From Phytophthora sp. 'mugwort' (lineage: Eukaryota; Oomycota; Peronosporomycetes; Peronosporales; Peronosporaceae), in contig JAUCEF010000006.1 in assembly GCA_033558025.1 (NCBI GenBank), positions 1,860,001-1,924,000 on the forward strand: a stretch of 64,000 nt of DNA, written 5' to 3'. Shown in pieces: positions 32,068-42,360 of this stretch (positions are counted from its first letter, which is position 1; each line of letters starts with the position of its first letter). The notes beneath the pieces were generated by a model. The model was not told the DNA's origin. It worked only from the letters and a program-made list of their open reading frames with translations, and ran no database searches. The position numbers and the translations under genes are program-made.

Positions 32068-33555
32068 TTATACACGAGCAGCCGTGCCAGCACGGGCCGA
32101 TGCCTTAAGCGATCTCTCTTTTACCGTTTGGCGTAAGAAATGGTATCCTCCGACGAAAAAGAGGAAAATCCACTCCAGGAAGGTATTGTTGCGTGGCTCG
32201 ACGCCATTGCCGATCATGCGCAGTAAATAGCCATTCCACGTTGTAGTGATGGAGTATTGACCAAACCAAAGACCGTTAATAAGAATCTGTGCTTTCTTGT
32301 CGAATCTTAGCAGCAAATAATATGAGAACATGTCAGCATTGTCCCAACCCCTCAACACAATGAGAATCGACTCACGGTTTCGTCGCCGTCGGACTTTGGT
32401 CGATGAACGTGGAATAGCCTAACAGCATTGAAAAATGGCAACTTAGTACAATAACAAAACAAAAAAAAATGATAATATGACCTTTGTCACCTACCCGTCA
32501 TGATGTTGCTGTCGTTTGCTCCAGGAGTACTGAACACAGCATACAAAGAGTTCAATTAGGTTTTGAGCACACCAAACATAATGCCCCTTATGTCCACCGT
32601 ATCTCACCTTGCTTCTTCAGCATCATTGGAACTCGTTGCAATCTTAAAACCTTTTGAGGTGTCCAACAGGTTATAGGACGATGTGCCCGGGTAAAAGACG
32701 GCCACCGATATGTTGTACAGCAGCAACTCATTGCGCAAACTGTCCGCCAGTCCTCGAATGGCACTCTTCGAGCCACTGCAGGCTCCGCAACCCACAGGAA
32801 ACTCGAGACTGTCCACGCTGCTCACAAACACAACGCGGCCACTGTTCTTGGCTTCGATCATCGCTGGCAGAGCAGCCTATTCAGAATCACGAAAACACCG
32901 TTAACACCATTTCACTAAAGCGTAAACCGAACGGAAATGGACATCACCTTGACAATGACAACAGCTCCATGGTAATTAATATCCATGGCTTCCTTCATCA
33001 GTGCAACATCCTGCTCCCAGAAGTATCCAGGCTTGATACGTCTGTTGGCAGCGTACACAATGTGGTCTGTAGGTCGCCCGTGGAAGGTATTGGCCTCCTG
33101 CACTGCCTGCTCCACTTGTTTCAGGTCCACGAGCTCACACTCGAATACAAACACGGATACTTCCTTCCCTGCCACTTTCTGCATTAACAATAATATTGTC
33201 AGCAATTTTGTTCGGTACGGGACAAATTGCCAGCAGCTTTTGCCAACCTGAAGTTGACTCTGCGCCGCCTTGAGAGATTCAATCGAAGGGCCAATCAGTG
33301 ATACTTTGGCCCCCTTCCTGGCATACTTTTTGGCAATTGCCAGCCCAAGCGGATTTTCCGTGCCTGAAGAGACAATAAATTATCAATGGTTAGGCCAAAT
33401 TCACGAACATTATTTTGTGTCATAACCAACGCACCTGTAAATATCACGTGCTTGTCGCGCACATTAAAGCGCGGCGCCGTGAGCAGCGACCAAAGACACG
33501 AAAGCACGCAGACGCCCACGAGGACAATAAGGGCGATCCAGCCGCGCTCCATCAT
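32068..33555 (-). CDS. KDSR-like short-chain dehydrogenase (3-ketodihydrosphingosine reductase family) with altered catalytic site, 7 exons, 350 aa
   Basis: Exons 33435-33555, 33248-33363, 32948-33178, 32608-32876, 32495-32529, 32376-32418 and 32068-32305 total 1053 nt with a frame that closes throughout. There is an N-terminal membrane anchor (WIALIVLVGVCVLSCLWSLL). The NADPH loop is FTGTENPLGLAIAKKYARKGAKVSLIG. Family-like blocks are FYPGTSSYN, GQYSITTTWNG, GNGVEPRNN and a second C-terminal hydrophobic stretch (FLEWIFLFFVGG). KDSR makes dihydrosphingosine at the ER. Odd point: the catalytic YxxxK motif reads CSGSK, so Tyr is Cys189 (codon 32778-32780, TGC); the Lys is kept. The usual NNAG motif reads AANR. 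The enzyme is therefore either inactive or acts differently. The 35- and 43-nt exons are the least certain part. Confidence 0.83.
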
Positions 33556-33860
33556 TTACAGCAACGGGTGCGAGGGGTGTCAGCGTGCGCAGCGGTTCGC
33601 AGCAAACTGAACTGGTTGTTCGTTGACAAGATAAAGAGTTCAGACTCCGGCTGCTCTGAATCAGCCGGGAGCCCTCTCAAGTGATATGCACCAATTAATA
33701 ATTTGGCAATTGTTGCCGGCCTATGCCGGTGTATACCCAAATGTTGGCAAACAAATACGCTCGTCCGTAAACTGCCGATCCCACATCGGTTCTTGTGTCA
33801 GACAGCCAAAGTTTGCCTCGGTGTCGCGTCGTCGATACCTCCTCCGGTTAATATTTACAT
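33556..33860. other. Intergenic region, no gene recognised
   Basis: Promoter side of the KDSR-like gene. No repeat or gene seen. Confidence 0.45.
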
Positions 33861-34268
33861 ATGATCCCCTCGATAATCATAACGTCGAGAACCAACTATT
33901 TATTCCCCTTTAAGGGTCAGGTGTTTTCCGGAATAGCATATTTCAGTGACTTAGCACCAGAAAAGAACACGACAGACAAGCACACTGACGAAGACTTCTG
34001 CGGTGTCGAGGCGTATGCTACCGCTTACGCTAACGAACCTATGGATAGAACGTTGGGCGTACAGCAGGAAGCGTTCACTCCTGATGTCAAGCTAGAGACT
34101 GAAGGCATAATGGTCACCTCATCCGCGCTGATTCAACGGGCAAGTCGGACAGGTCTGGGGGGACATCGCGAGAAGAAGCGGGAACTACGTAAGGAGCTAG
34201 GCAAGAAACAAGGCAGATATCCTTGCTGGACTCCTTCGGACATCCTGCACAAAAGTGACTTTCCTTAA
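33861..34268 (+). CDS. Possible hypothetical protein, 135 aa
   Basis: ATG-initiated frame starting MIPSIIITSRTNYLF. The first 15 residues are hydrophobic but do not form a clean signal peptide. The middle is acidic (APEKNTTDKHTDEDF) and the tail is rich in Arg/Lys (RASRTGLGGHREKKRELRKE). No domain was recognised. It lies in a transposon-rich, gene-poor stretch and codon use is not strongly biased, so it may be a chance frame or a remnant. Confidence 0.3.
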   Translation: MIPSIIITSRTNYLFPFKGQVFSGIAYFSDLAPEKNTTDKHTDEDFCGVEAYATAYANEPMDRTLGVQQEAFTPDVKLETEGIMVTSSALIQRASRTGLGGHREKKRELRKELGKKQGRYPCWTPSDILHKSDFP

Positions 34269-35199
34269 AGCGAGACTGGCGACTTTGTATTCCATTTGAC
34301 GTTCAAGGGAACAACTACTAAGGTTTTGTATTCTGCTGGTCATCGGGAACCGTGATATCATCTCCTGTTGAGCGTGTATGCCAAGAGTAAGGATTCACAT
34401 CGATCATCTGTATTTTCCAGGAGCCCAAACCAGATGCGGTATTTTTAGTAAGGGTACATATTATTTTTTTATATAAACCTGAAGCTTCATGAAATATGTT
34501 ATAGCTAATATTTTTTTGTATTTCATGAAGCCTTCTAAAATACGATTTTAAGCTGGCTTCTCCTCTATAATATCTGTATAATTCACAACTCTACTAAGCG
34601 TTGCGCGTATAACCAATGCAAAGAAGTTCCTGAAAAACATGTTTAGCCAATAAAAAGCTAGATGCTAGAAAAAGCTACCCATTTACCGTTCGTCGTCTTT
34701 GCGCGAGCTATTTAATAGAGTCTCACGAGCATGGCCAACACGCGCTCGCGTTCGCCGGCTGCTTGGTAAGAAATATGTGATTGTTCAACATCTTCCAAAA
34801 AATCGATTCGTTTTAGCTGGTACTTCGAAGTACCTATATGATACCTTAAACGGATGGTCCGTATTTTTGATGGATACCGTCGCTCGACCACTTGAACTTT
34901 AAAGCACTAAACGAGCGGTGCACTAGAAATTGCACTAAGCTTAATTACGATGAAAGCACGAGGCACTTTAAGCCTGTCACTTCCAGTGACTGCGATGACA
35001 AGCACGTTGTTGTTTCCGTGACTTAAAGTGACTCGCCTCTCTCACGCAATCGAAAGGCTTAAGCTTTTTATCAAGTTAGCTAAACTGGTCACAAGGGCTC
35101 CCAAATACCAAAGGTCCCGCAGATTCTGGCAGCTTTTACTACAAAATCAAAGGCTCGGTCTTATCACACAACACATCGTTAACAGAATACCCGGAGTAT
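34269..35199. other. AT-rich gene-free stretch with an inverted repeat
   Basis: A near-perfect inverted repeat (15 bp, one insertion) lies at 34481-34495 and 34520-34535, sequence 'gaagcttcatgaaat' and its complement. It is surrounded by poly-T and AT-rich sequence, like the core of a miniature element. Small open frames at 34699-34902 and 35028-35333 are not supported by any recognised motif. Confidence 0.45.
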
Positions 35200-36690
35200 T
35201 ACACTGGCGGTCACAAAGAAAAAAAAAACGGACACCCACGTTTTGGGTGTTAACTCTGTCAACATTTGGTTGCCTGGGTTGCGATTTTGATATGTTGTTC
35301 GTGCTGCCCGGTGCAATACGATGTTTGTGTTAACATCCCGCTTTTTTGCGGGATGTAGCATAGCTCCCATACAACTTTCCCTTGAGTGTGCCGGTCCAAA
35401 CTCCGGCCACCCCGATCCCATACAAAAACATATACTAATCTTAAGATGGGTACAGGCCGTACGTATTAGTAGTGAGTGTAGCGCCCTTCTTCTCGATCAC
35501 CTCGATGCACCTACGCGGCATTGAGTCAATGAGCTTTGTGGGCGTCGCCAACTCAATCGAAGACCATGCATCGAGGATAGCTTCTGTCAACTCGACTACA
35601 TTACAGTACGGCTTTCCGTTAGGGTAGACCTTGCGCGCTAGTAGAGCCCAGAGATTCTCAATTGGGTTGAGATCTGGGGAGCGAGCTGGCCAGGAAAGCA
35701 ACTCGACGCTCTGCTCCTCCAAAAATCTCCAGTGCCTCTCGCGAAGTATGTATGGACGCGGTGTCGTGCTGATACACAAACTCAGCGCCGTAATGTAAAT
35801 GAGCAAATGGAAGCAAGAACTCGGACACAGCACGGCACACACGTGCGCCGCCCGCTGCGCACGTCGTGCCAGTACTTCTGCAATTCATCCGAACCATCTA
35901 AATTAAATTTCTTCTCATCAGAAAAAATGATTGAATCCCATGTCTCCTTTGAGTTAACCACCATGTCCTTGGCCCACGTCAGTCATGCCTTCTTGTGCGC
36001 CGCCGTGAGAGCAAGAGTGTTCTTCATCATCTTCGAGTAGACGAGCCAGTCGACGTCACCCAGGAGACGGCAGATCGTCCGTACGGAACACGTGCAGGCC
36101 CAGTCGGCCTTGAGCTGCGCAGCCGAGAAGTCCCCCGAGGCGGCCTTACGAAGCAGCCGTTGGGTTAGCCGCTCCGTGACGATGGAGTTGCGGCCTGCGC
36201 GGGTGCGGGTGTGTGGCCTTGGTAGCGGCGCTCGCTCTACAGCGTCTCTAGAACGCTCGACCCTTCTTGCAATTGATCGGATCGATAGTCCAGTTTCTCT
36301 GAGGCCTTAAATTCTCCCGCGTTCTTCGTCACTAAGTTAAGGCGCCATGCATTAAAATCAACTGATCTAGCTACCAACTCAAGCTGCAGAAGTCGTAGCA
36401 AGCCGCAATCGGGAACGGGTGGACGTCCCGAACCGTCAGTTACAAATCTACAATCATTCTGTAAATATATGTTTTTGTATGGGAGCGGGGTAGCCGGAAG
36501 TTTGGACCGGCACACTCAAGGGAAAGTTGGATGGGAGCTATGCTACATCCCGCAAAAAGCGGATGTTAACACAACATCGTATTGCACCAGGCAGCACGAA
36601 CAACATATCAAAGCACAGCCCAGACAACCAAATATTGGCAGAGTTAACACCCAAAACGTGGGTGTCCGGTTTATTGTGACCGGCAGTGTA
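35200..36690. mobile_element. Tc1-like DNA transposon with about 235-bp terminal inverted repeats and TA target duplications
   Basis: The left arm 35202-~35437 and right arm ~36466-36688 are reverse complements with scattered mismatches. They start CACTGGCGGTCAC and CACTGCCGGTCAC, each flanked by TA (35200-35201 and 36689-36690). The element is 1487 bp. Each arm contains a sub-hairpin ('catcccgc', a short T run, 'gcgggatg' on the left near 35334-35357). Long arms of this kind are the IR/DR style of some Tc1 elements. The interior holds a decayed DD34E transposase on the minus strand. Confidence 0.88.
35441..36348 (-). pseudogene. Tc1-like (DD34E) transposase, decayed
   Basis: Read on the minus strand from the ATG at 36348. 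The helix-turn-helix part is recognisable (LSDEERGRI, stop, GLRETGLSIRSIARRVERS), then NSIVTERLTQRLLRKAASGDFSAAQ, ICRLLGDVDWLVYSKMM and LALTAAHKKA followed by a stop. The catalytic pieces are DSIIFSDEKKFNLDG (first Asp), FVYQHDTASIHTSRE (second Asp, in another frame) and LLSWPARSPDLNPIENLWALL (Glu). All three acidic residues survive, but at least three stops and two frameshifts make it inactive. Confidence 0.82.
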
Positions 36691-37098
36691 CACTCCAGGG
36701 TAAATGCGGTACCAAAGTAGTACTACAAGCAGATAGCACTAGTATAATAGAGTAGCTAGTACTACTGCCAGTACATACTACTAGAAGTAGGACTAGTTAC
36801 TTTTAGTGGTCTTTGTCACAAATATACTACAGTAGTACAAATTACGGTAAATCAACCACAAAAAAACTTTAGTGGTGACACAAATATACAAACTACAGTG
36901 AAGTAACCATAAAAAACTTTTAACGAGCAAAAGGAATAAAAATGGTTTTCCAACGACTTTCCAAAAAGCACATGTGATGAAAATGGGAATAAAAACAAGG
37001 AACATGCAAGCGGCTTGAGCTTCCCATAGATACCGACGTCAAAGGAGACCGTCAAACCGCTCGCGTACCACTGATCTCCTTACACTCCTCTCTTCTAT
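36691..37098. repeat. AT-rich spacer with diverged direct repeats
   Basis: At 36700-36800 the words 'actagt', 'agtact' and 'tactact' recur many times. At 36800-36925 a unit of about 55-60 bp, 'cttt(t)agtggt...acaaatata...ctacag...aaccac/taa-aaaaactt', is present in two diverged tandem copies. No gene is seen. This may be the degraded remains of a minisatellite next to the 3' end of the large FYVE gene. Confidence 0.45.
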
Positions 37099-40000
37099 CT
37101 AGAACTCCTCCGAACGAGTCTGTACGACAGGGCGCGGCTTAGATGCGGGGGCCGGGGAAGGCGTAGACGATGACTTGGCCGGCGCCGACTTGGGCGGGGA
37201 CACGGTCGACTTGGGCGGAGACACAGTCGGCTTCGACGGCGCGGGCGACGGGGTTCGTGTCGGCTTTGGCGACGGTGTGCGGGCCTTCGGGGTCGGCTGC
37301 TCGTCGCCGCTCACAAAGCTGCCGCTCTCGGAGCCGGGGCTGTGGCGGCCTGGGACGCCTCCTTTGCCCGTGCCGCGGATGGCCTTGGCCTCTTCCTGGT
37401 CAATGAATCGAATGCTGTTAAGCACGTACTCCTTGTCCGTCTTCATCTTCTTGAGGTTCGCGTTCACAACGTCTTCCTCGCTCACCGCTGCGTCAACAGT
37501 TACACTGATGTCCTTTAGCAGCTTCGTGTCAATCTCCGAAATATTCTTCTTGAACTTCAGAAGCTCTACAATCCACTGCTCGGATGGGTGCACAGCGTCG
37601 GCCAGCTTGGCCTCATTATGGCCACCCTTGTGGTTTGACGACGGGCCGTGTTGACGAGCCATTTTCTTCTGAATCTCCTTCAGAGCCGGAATACGCTCCA
37701 AAGTGTCCTCGTCCCAGTTGATCTCCTTGCCCTTGACCTTCAGATTTTCAATCTCCTTGCGCTCCTTGCGGCTCGAGTCAAGCCACTTCTCCATGCGCTT
37801 AATGTCACGCTCGATGACAATCTTCAGCCAGTCGAAAACGTCACGTACTTCCTTCATCTCCTGGTCAATCTTGAAGCGTTTCGCAAACTCGGCACAGGCC
37901 TTGCGGTCGTAGTAGTTGCGGTTCTTGATGAGCTTCTTGGCGGCCTCAAGCTCGGCCTCACGCGGCAGAATCGGCTTCTCGCGCTCCGAACGCCGGCTCT
38001 TGACCTTGCCCAGCTCGACCGGGTACTTCATGTGCTCGGCCTGCATCTGCTTGTAGCTGTCGATCAGAGCGCGGGCACGCTGCTCGATCAAATCCGCCTC
38101 TGAGCGACGAACCTGCGACTCCTTCGCGAGCGACGTCTTCTCGGTGGCGCACAACGCGCTTTCCTCGCTCTCCATACGCTCCATGAAAGCGTTGATCGAG
38201 TCGATCTCACCTTCAAGCTGCGTGGAGGCGTGTTGCAGACTCTCCTCCTCCTCCAGAAGACGGTTGGTCAGCATCTCGAACGCCTCAGCAAGCTGCTGCA
38301 GCAGGCTGCGGATCTGCGACGTCATCATCATATCCTCGTCCTTCTCCTGCGGCTTCGATACGCTGTACACGTCCTCAACCTGGGCCCAAATCTCGCGCTT
38401 GTCCACCTTTTCCTTCGCGCACTTGCGGCTCACCGACAATTCCTTGACGACGCCCTTAATATCCGACTCGTCGTCCTTCTGCAGACGCGAAGACTCGGTA
38501 AGGTCCTCCGCACGCTCGTTGCGGCCAGCTTCGAGGACCTTCATGTCCTTCTTGCCCAGATCCGCAGCGTGGCCAGTAACGTACTGGTACCAGTTCTCGG
38601 AAGACTTAAGCATCTCGACCTTGTGCTCGCCGTTCAGGATGCGCTGCTTCTGACGCATAATACGCTCCTCCTGGTCGATCACACGGTGTGTGAAGTGCTG
38701 CACCAGCTTCTGAAGGTCAGCAGCACGCACAGCCTGTTTGACCAGACGGTTCGCCTCCACCTTCTTGCGGCTCGAGTGCTCGTGCAGCGAGTCCAGTACC
38801 CAGTTACCGGCGTTGTTCATGAGCTCTGTGATGAGCCGCTTCTTCTCTTCACGCTTGGCTTCTTCGTCCGCAAGGAGCTTTGTCTCGCGTTCAATGAGCT
38901 TCTTGAACTGAGCAATCATCTCCTCCTCCTGGGCCGCGTTCTTGACTTCCTCCTCGAGGTTCTTAATGTGCTGGTTCATACGCTCCAGTAGAGTCGCGCA
39001 CAGCTTGTTCTCCGTCTCAAGCTGAGCCGCTTGGTCATCCAATTCCTTCTGGAACTGAGCGCGGCGACGGCGTACATCATTCATAAACTCATCTCGCTCG
39101 TCAACCTCCACGTCGCCACCTTCCTGAGGGATGCGCTTGTTGCTGTCCTTTACGGCATGCAGTTCACTGGCACGGACCTTCATGTCCGCCTCAAGACGGG
39201 CCACGTACTCTGGAGTGATGACCAGAGCATTACGGGCCTCGTCCAAGGTATTCTTGCAGTCTTCGCGGTGCTCATCGAAAAGTTTGCAGTCCGCCTTACG
39301 TTCCTCAGTAAGAGCAGCACGTTTGAAGAGCAACATGCGCTGAGACTTCGTCTGGCGAGCCAGCTGGTCAGCGAAGACGTCGGTGCGCTTCGTGCCACGC
39401 GTGATGCGGGCTTCGTGCTCGTCCAACCGCGATTTGGTCGTGTTAATGCGCTGGGTCTGCACCACGCGCCACTCCTTCTCGTACTCCTCATCAAGAGCTT
39501 CGTGACGCGAGCGACGCTGAGCAATCGAGCGCGTGCGGGCGTTGATCTCCGTCTTGAGCGCCAGCAGATCCGCTTCAATGGTCTTAACCTTCTTCTGACG
39601 CGCCTCGGCCTCCAGTCGCACATACTCGTGCTCCTGTTTGTACCGGGCGTCCTCATCGCGGCACATCTCGTCTTCACGCTTCATGTTCGCGCGGCTACTC
39701 GTCCAGTGCTCACGTTCCTTGGCCAGCTTCATCCACTCATCGTCCACAGTGTTGCCTTCTTCCTCCAAAAGTCCCGGTTCCTTCTCTTGAATCTTGACAA
39801 ATTGAGAGTGCAGCTCAATTAGCTCACGGGGAACCTTGTCCTTCTGGTCCTTTGACGAGTGGAAGATACCGTACGAGTGCACAATGAAGTCGTTTGCGAT
39901 ATCCTTGGACACAGCCGGGTTATGGGCCTCGGACCAGTCAGCACGGTGCTTCGACCACTGGGCCATGTCGTTGTTCCACTGCGTCGTATCATGCTGGAAA

Positions 40001-42360
40001 CTGTCCTTCGACTTGGTAAACTCGACCTTCTCCTTGATACGAGTCTCCTCCTCAGTGTTACGTACGGACTGGTCACGTACAACATCAAAGAAGAGGATGT
40101 GCGTCGTGCTCGACTGCTTCTCGTAACGTTCCTTCTCACGCTCCATACGCTCCGTTTGAGACTCCTTACGAGCCTCCAGAGCCTTGAACCGGAACGCAGC
40201 CTGATCACGACGGATGTTCTGAGCCGCATCACGTTTCTTTTGCTCTTCGGCACGTGCAGCTTGCTGGGCCAGTCGCTGCTTCTGCTCCTTCTGGCGGTTG
40301 ATCAGAGCGTTCACTTTAGTACGGATCTGAGCCTTCTCAAGCTCCAGACGCAGTGATTTAATCAGCGTGTTGAACTCGTCCGTATTGTATAGCGACTTCT
40401 TGCCGCTCTTTTGAAACTGACGCAGCTGATCCGTAGGCAGAGCCAGGAACGCCTTGAGACAGTCAGCATCACGCAGAAGCGGATGCAGCATACAGCCATA
40501 CAGGAAGGTTTGCAGCACCTTCTCACGCTCGCCACGCGGCGTACGCTTGTCCGGAAAGTACGGTAGAGCCTTGGGGTTCGTGAACTCACCAAGCTTTACA
40601 AACAGCCACTCAAAGTCAGCCATACTGCGCTCTTCGTGTATTTGGTACTCGTGGGTAACGGCACGATCAGACTCTGTGACTGTGTAGTTAGCAGCCTTAG
40701 CAGCAGCTTCGCTGGGCTCACAGTACGTCTTGACCATGTACGTCTCAGTGTCGGCCGTGTTGCCGTTCGACTTGGTATGGACGTTAACAAAGAGATCGAG
40801 CTTGGTCAGGTACTCGAAGCCAGCTGGGGGCCTGGCAACGGGGTCCATGACGGGCTTGATAAACTTGGGCGGGTTCTCATTACAGGACGTACAGTGACGC
40901 ACAGGCATGGGGAAGCCCAGCTCTGGGATGGGCTTGGACTCGACGCTGCACTGATTACAGACACTGCGCGTGCAGCGACGGCAGTGATGCTGGCGACGGC
41001 CGAGCTTGAAGGGACGGAAGCAGACTTGGCACTCTGTCTGGTCGCTACGAGCCGTCTCCGACACAAAATGGCTGGCCGGGTCACCGCCCAGCAGACTTGA
41101 ATCACGAGCACGTTCAGAGTCGTTGCGACTGCGAGCGTTCGGGTCCTGCAGATTGCGGTACGCGTCGTTGATCTTCTCGAGGGTTTCCTGGTCTTCAAGC
41201 TTCGTGGGGTCCATGGAACGGGACTTCTTCTTGTACTGCGCCGCGATCTCTTCGGGGGACGCGTCCTTAGACACGCCGAGCACCTCGTAGCTCTCCTGGC
41301 CAGACATGGAGCGGCTTGCGGGGCCGCGACGCTGCGCGAACACGTCGGCAGGAGTTGTGATGGCCTTCATTTGCAGCGACGTGATACAGTTCCGACAGCA
41401 GCGCTGCTGCGCGTTGCCGTAGCCGAACGACGCCGGGACCTGGATCTTGTGGTTCACACAGGCGCGACAGAACAGCAGACCGCAGACACGGCAATGGTGA
41501 CGGCGCGGCTTGGGGAAGCCGAAGGGCGTCTTGCAGTCCATGCATTCGCTGCTGAAGTTGTCAGGCACCCAGAGCTTCTCGAGGCCGGCCACATCGGCGG
41601 GCATGCCGTCAAGTGAACCGCGACCACTGTGTTCGTTCATGCGTCCTTCGCTTTGCGTGCGCGGGGCGGGCGACATGGACGGCTTCACCGTCGGCTGCGA
41701 ACGGCGCTCCGGGGCCGGGGTCGAGGCTGCTGTGGGCATCGGAGCCGGGCAGCTACCGGCAGCAGGGTTACCACTGGACGGGGTAGGACGGCCAGCACTA
41801 GTGTTGCCACTGGAAGGGGCTGGCCGGCCGCCGGCAGAAGAGTTACCACTGGACGGGGCAGGGCGGCCAGTAGCAGAGTTACTACCGGAAGGGGCCGGAC
41901 GGCCACCCGCGGCAGAGTTACCACTTGATGGGGCAGGGCGGCCACCTGAGGCTGAGTTGCCGCTAGATGGGGCCGTGGAATGGCCGCTGGTGGGCGGGCG
42001 GCCGCCAGAGTTAGGGGCCTCGGTAGGCTTGGCCGTAGGCTTCGCTTCTGGCTGCTTGGCAGTAGGCTTTGGCTCGGGCTTCTTGGCGGCTGGGGCTGGG
42101 GCGGCGGCCTGCTTAGGGGCCGGGGCAGGCTTGGTTGAAGCCGCGGGCTTGGCCTCTGGTTGCTTGGCCGGCGCGGCCGCAGGCGCAGCTACGGGCGCCG
42201 TCTTGCGCTGGGAGAGCGAGAGGCTCACCTTGGTGCCGCAGTAGATACAGAAAGCGTCAGCCTCGGACACGTCGCGGCCACACTTGATGCAGCTGAGCCC
42301 GTTGTTGTTGTTGGTGCTAGCGGCAGCCGAGGCCGCCGCTTTCTCGGAACTTCCCGCCAT
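37099..42360 (-). CDS. Giant zinc-ribbon / FYVE / J-like / FYVE / PX / coiled-coil protein, 1753 aa
   Basis: Intronless. Order of parts: an N-terminal zinc ribbon ([18 protein letters not shown], residues ~24-41); a Pro/Ala-rich and then [14 protein letters not shown] repeat linker to ~245; a first FYVE finger with WVPD and [10 protein letters not shown] (~260-325); a J-like segment ([21 protein letters not shown], ~350-420) in which the HPD triplet is MDP; a second FYVE with RRQHHCRRC (~440-505); a PX domain (~510-650, with [20 protein letters not shown]); about 900 residues of charged coiled coil; and an SP/TP-rich tail ([18 protein letters not shown]). Two FYVE fingers plus PX predict binding to phosphatidylinositol-3-phosphate on endosomes. 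The loss of HPD means the J segment should not stimulate Hsp70. The coiled coil suggests a tether or scaffold. The start ATG precedes the zinc ribbon directly. Confidence 0.9.
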   Translation of the reverse strand: MAGSSEKAAASAAASTNNNNGLSCIKCGRDVSEADAFCIYCGTKVSLSLSQRKTAPVAAPAAAPAKQPEAKPAASTKPAPAPKQAAAPAPAAKKPEPKPTAKQPEAKPTAKPTEAPNSGGRPPTSGHSTAPSSGNSASGGRPAPSSGNSAAGGRPAPSGSNSATGRPAPSSGNSSAGGRPAPSSGNTSAGRPTPSSGNPAAGSCPAPMPTAASTPAPERRSQPTVKPSMSPAPRTQSEGRMNEHSGRGSLDGMPADVAGLEKLWVPDNFSSECMDCKTPFGFPKPRRHHCRVCGLLFCRACVNHKIQVPASFGYGNAQQRCCRNCITSLQMKAITTPADVFAQRRGPASRSMSGQESYEVLGVSKDASPEEIAAQYKKKSRSMDPTKLEDQETLEKINDAYRNLQDPNARSRNDSERARDSSLLGGDPASHFVSETARSDQTECQVCFRPFKLGRRQHHCRRCTRSVCNQCSVESKPIPELGFPMPVRHCTSCNENPPKFIKPVMDPVARPPAGFEYLTKLDLFVNVHTKSNGNTADTETYMVKTYCEPSEAAAKAANYTVTESDRAVTHEYQIHEERSMADFEWLFVKLGEFTNPKALPYFPDKRTPRGEREKVLQTFLYGCMLHPLLRDADCLKAFLALPTDQLRQFQKSGKKSLYNTDEFNTLIKSLRLELEKAQIRTKVNALINRQKEQKQRLAQQAARAEEQKKRDAAQNIRRDQAAFRFKALEARKESQTERMEREKERYEKQSSTTHILFFDVVRDQSVRNTEEETRIKEKVEFTKSKDSFQHDTTQWNNDMAQWSKHRADWSEAHNPAVSKDIANDFIVHSYGIFHSSKDQKDKVPRELIELHSQFVKIQEKEPGLLEEEGNTVDDEWMKLAKEREHWTSSRANMKREDEMCRDEDARYKQEHEYVRLEAEARQKKVKTIEADLLALKTEINARTRSIAQRRSRHEALDEEYEKEWRVVQTQRINTTKSRLDEHEARITRGTKRTDVFADQLARQTKSQRMLLFKRAALTEERKADCKLFDEHREDCKNTLDEARNALVITPEYVARLEADMKVRASELHAVKDSNKRIPQEGGDVEVDERDEFMNDVRRRRAQFQKELDDQAAQLETENKLCATLLERMNQHIKNLEEEVKNAAQEEEMIAQFKKLIERETKLLADEEAKREEKKRLITELMNNAGNWVLDSLHEHSSRKKVEANRLVKQAVRAADLQKLVQHFTHRVIDQEERIMRQKQRILNGEHKVEMLKSSENWYQYVTGHAADLGKKDMKVLEAGRNERAEDLTESSRLQKDDESDIKGVVKELSVSRKCAKEKVDKREIWAQVEDVYSVSKPQEKDEDMMMTSQIRSLLQQLAEAFEMLTNRLLEEEESLQHASTQLEGEIDSINAFMERMESEESALCATEKTSLAKESQVRRSEADLIEQRARALIDSYKQMQAEHMKYPVELGKVKSRRSEREKPILPREAELEAAKKLIKNRNYYDRKACAEFAKRFKIDQEMKEVRDVFDWLKIVIERDIKRMEKWLDSSRKERKEIENLKVKGKEINWDEDTLERIPALKEIQKKMARQHGPSSNHKGGHNEAKLADAVHPSEQWIVELLKFKKNISEIDTKLLKDISVTVDAAVSEEDVVNANLKKMKTDKEYVLNSIRFIDQEEAKAIRGTGKGGVPGRHSPGSESGSFVSGDEQPTPKARTPSPKPTRTPSPAPSKPTVSPPKSTVSPPKSAPAKSSSTPSPAPASKPRPVVQTRSEEF

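Noticed and set aside
38230..39822. Long Leu-rich plus-strand frames over the coiled-coil part of the FYVE-PX gene
   Set aside because: Antisense of Glu/Lys/Arg-rich coiled coil, which reads as Leu/Val/Phe-rich; no independent evidence of a gene.
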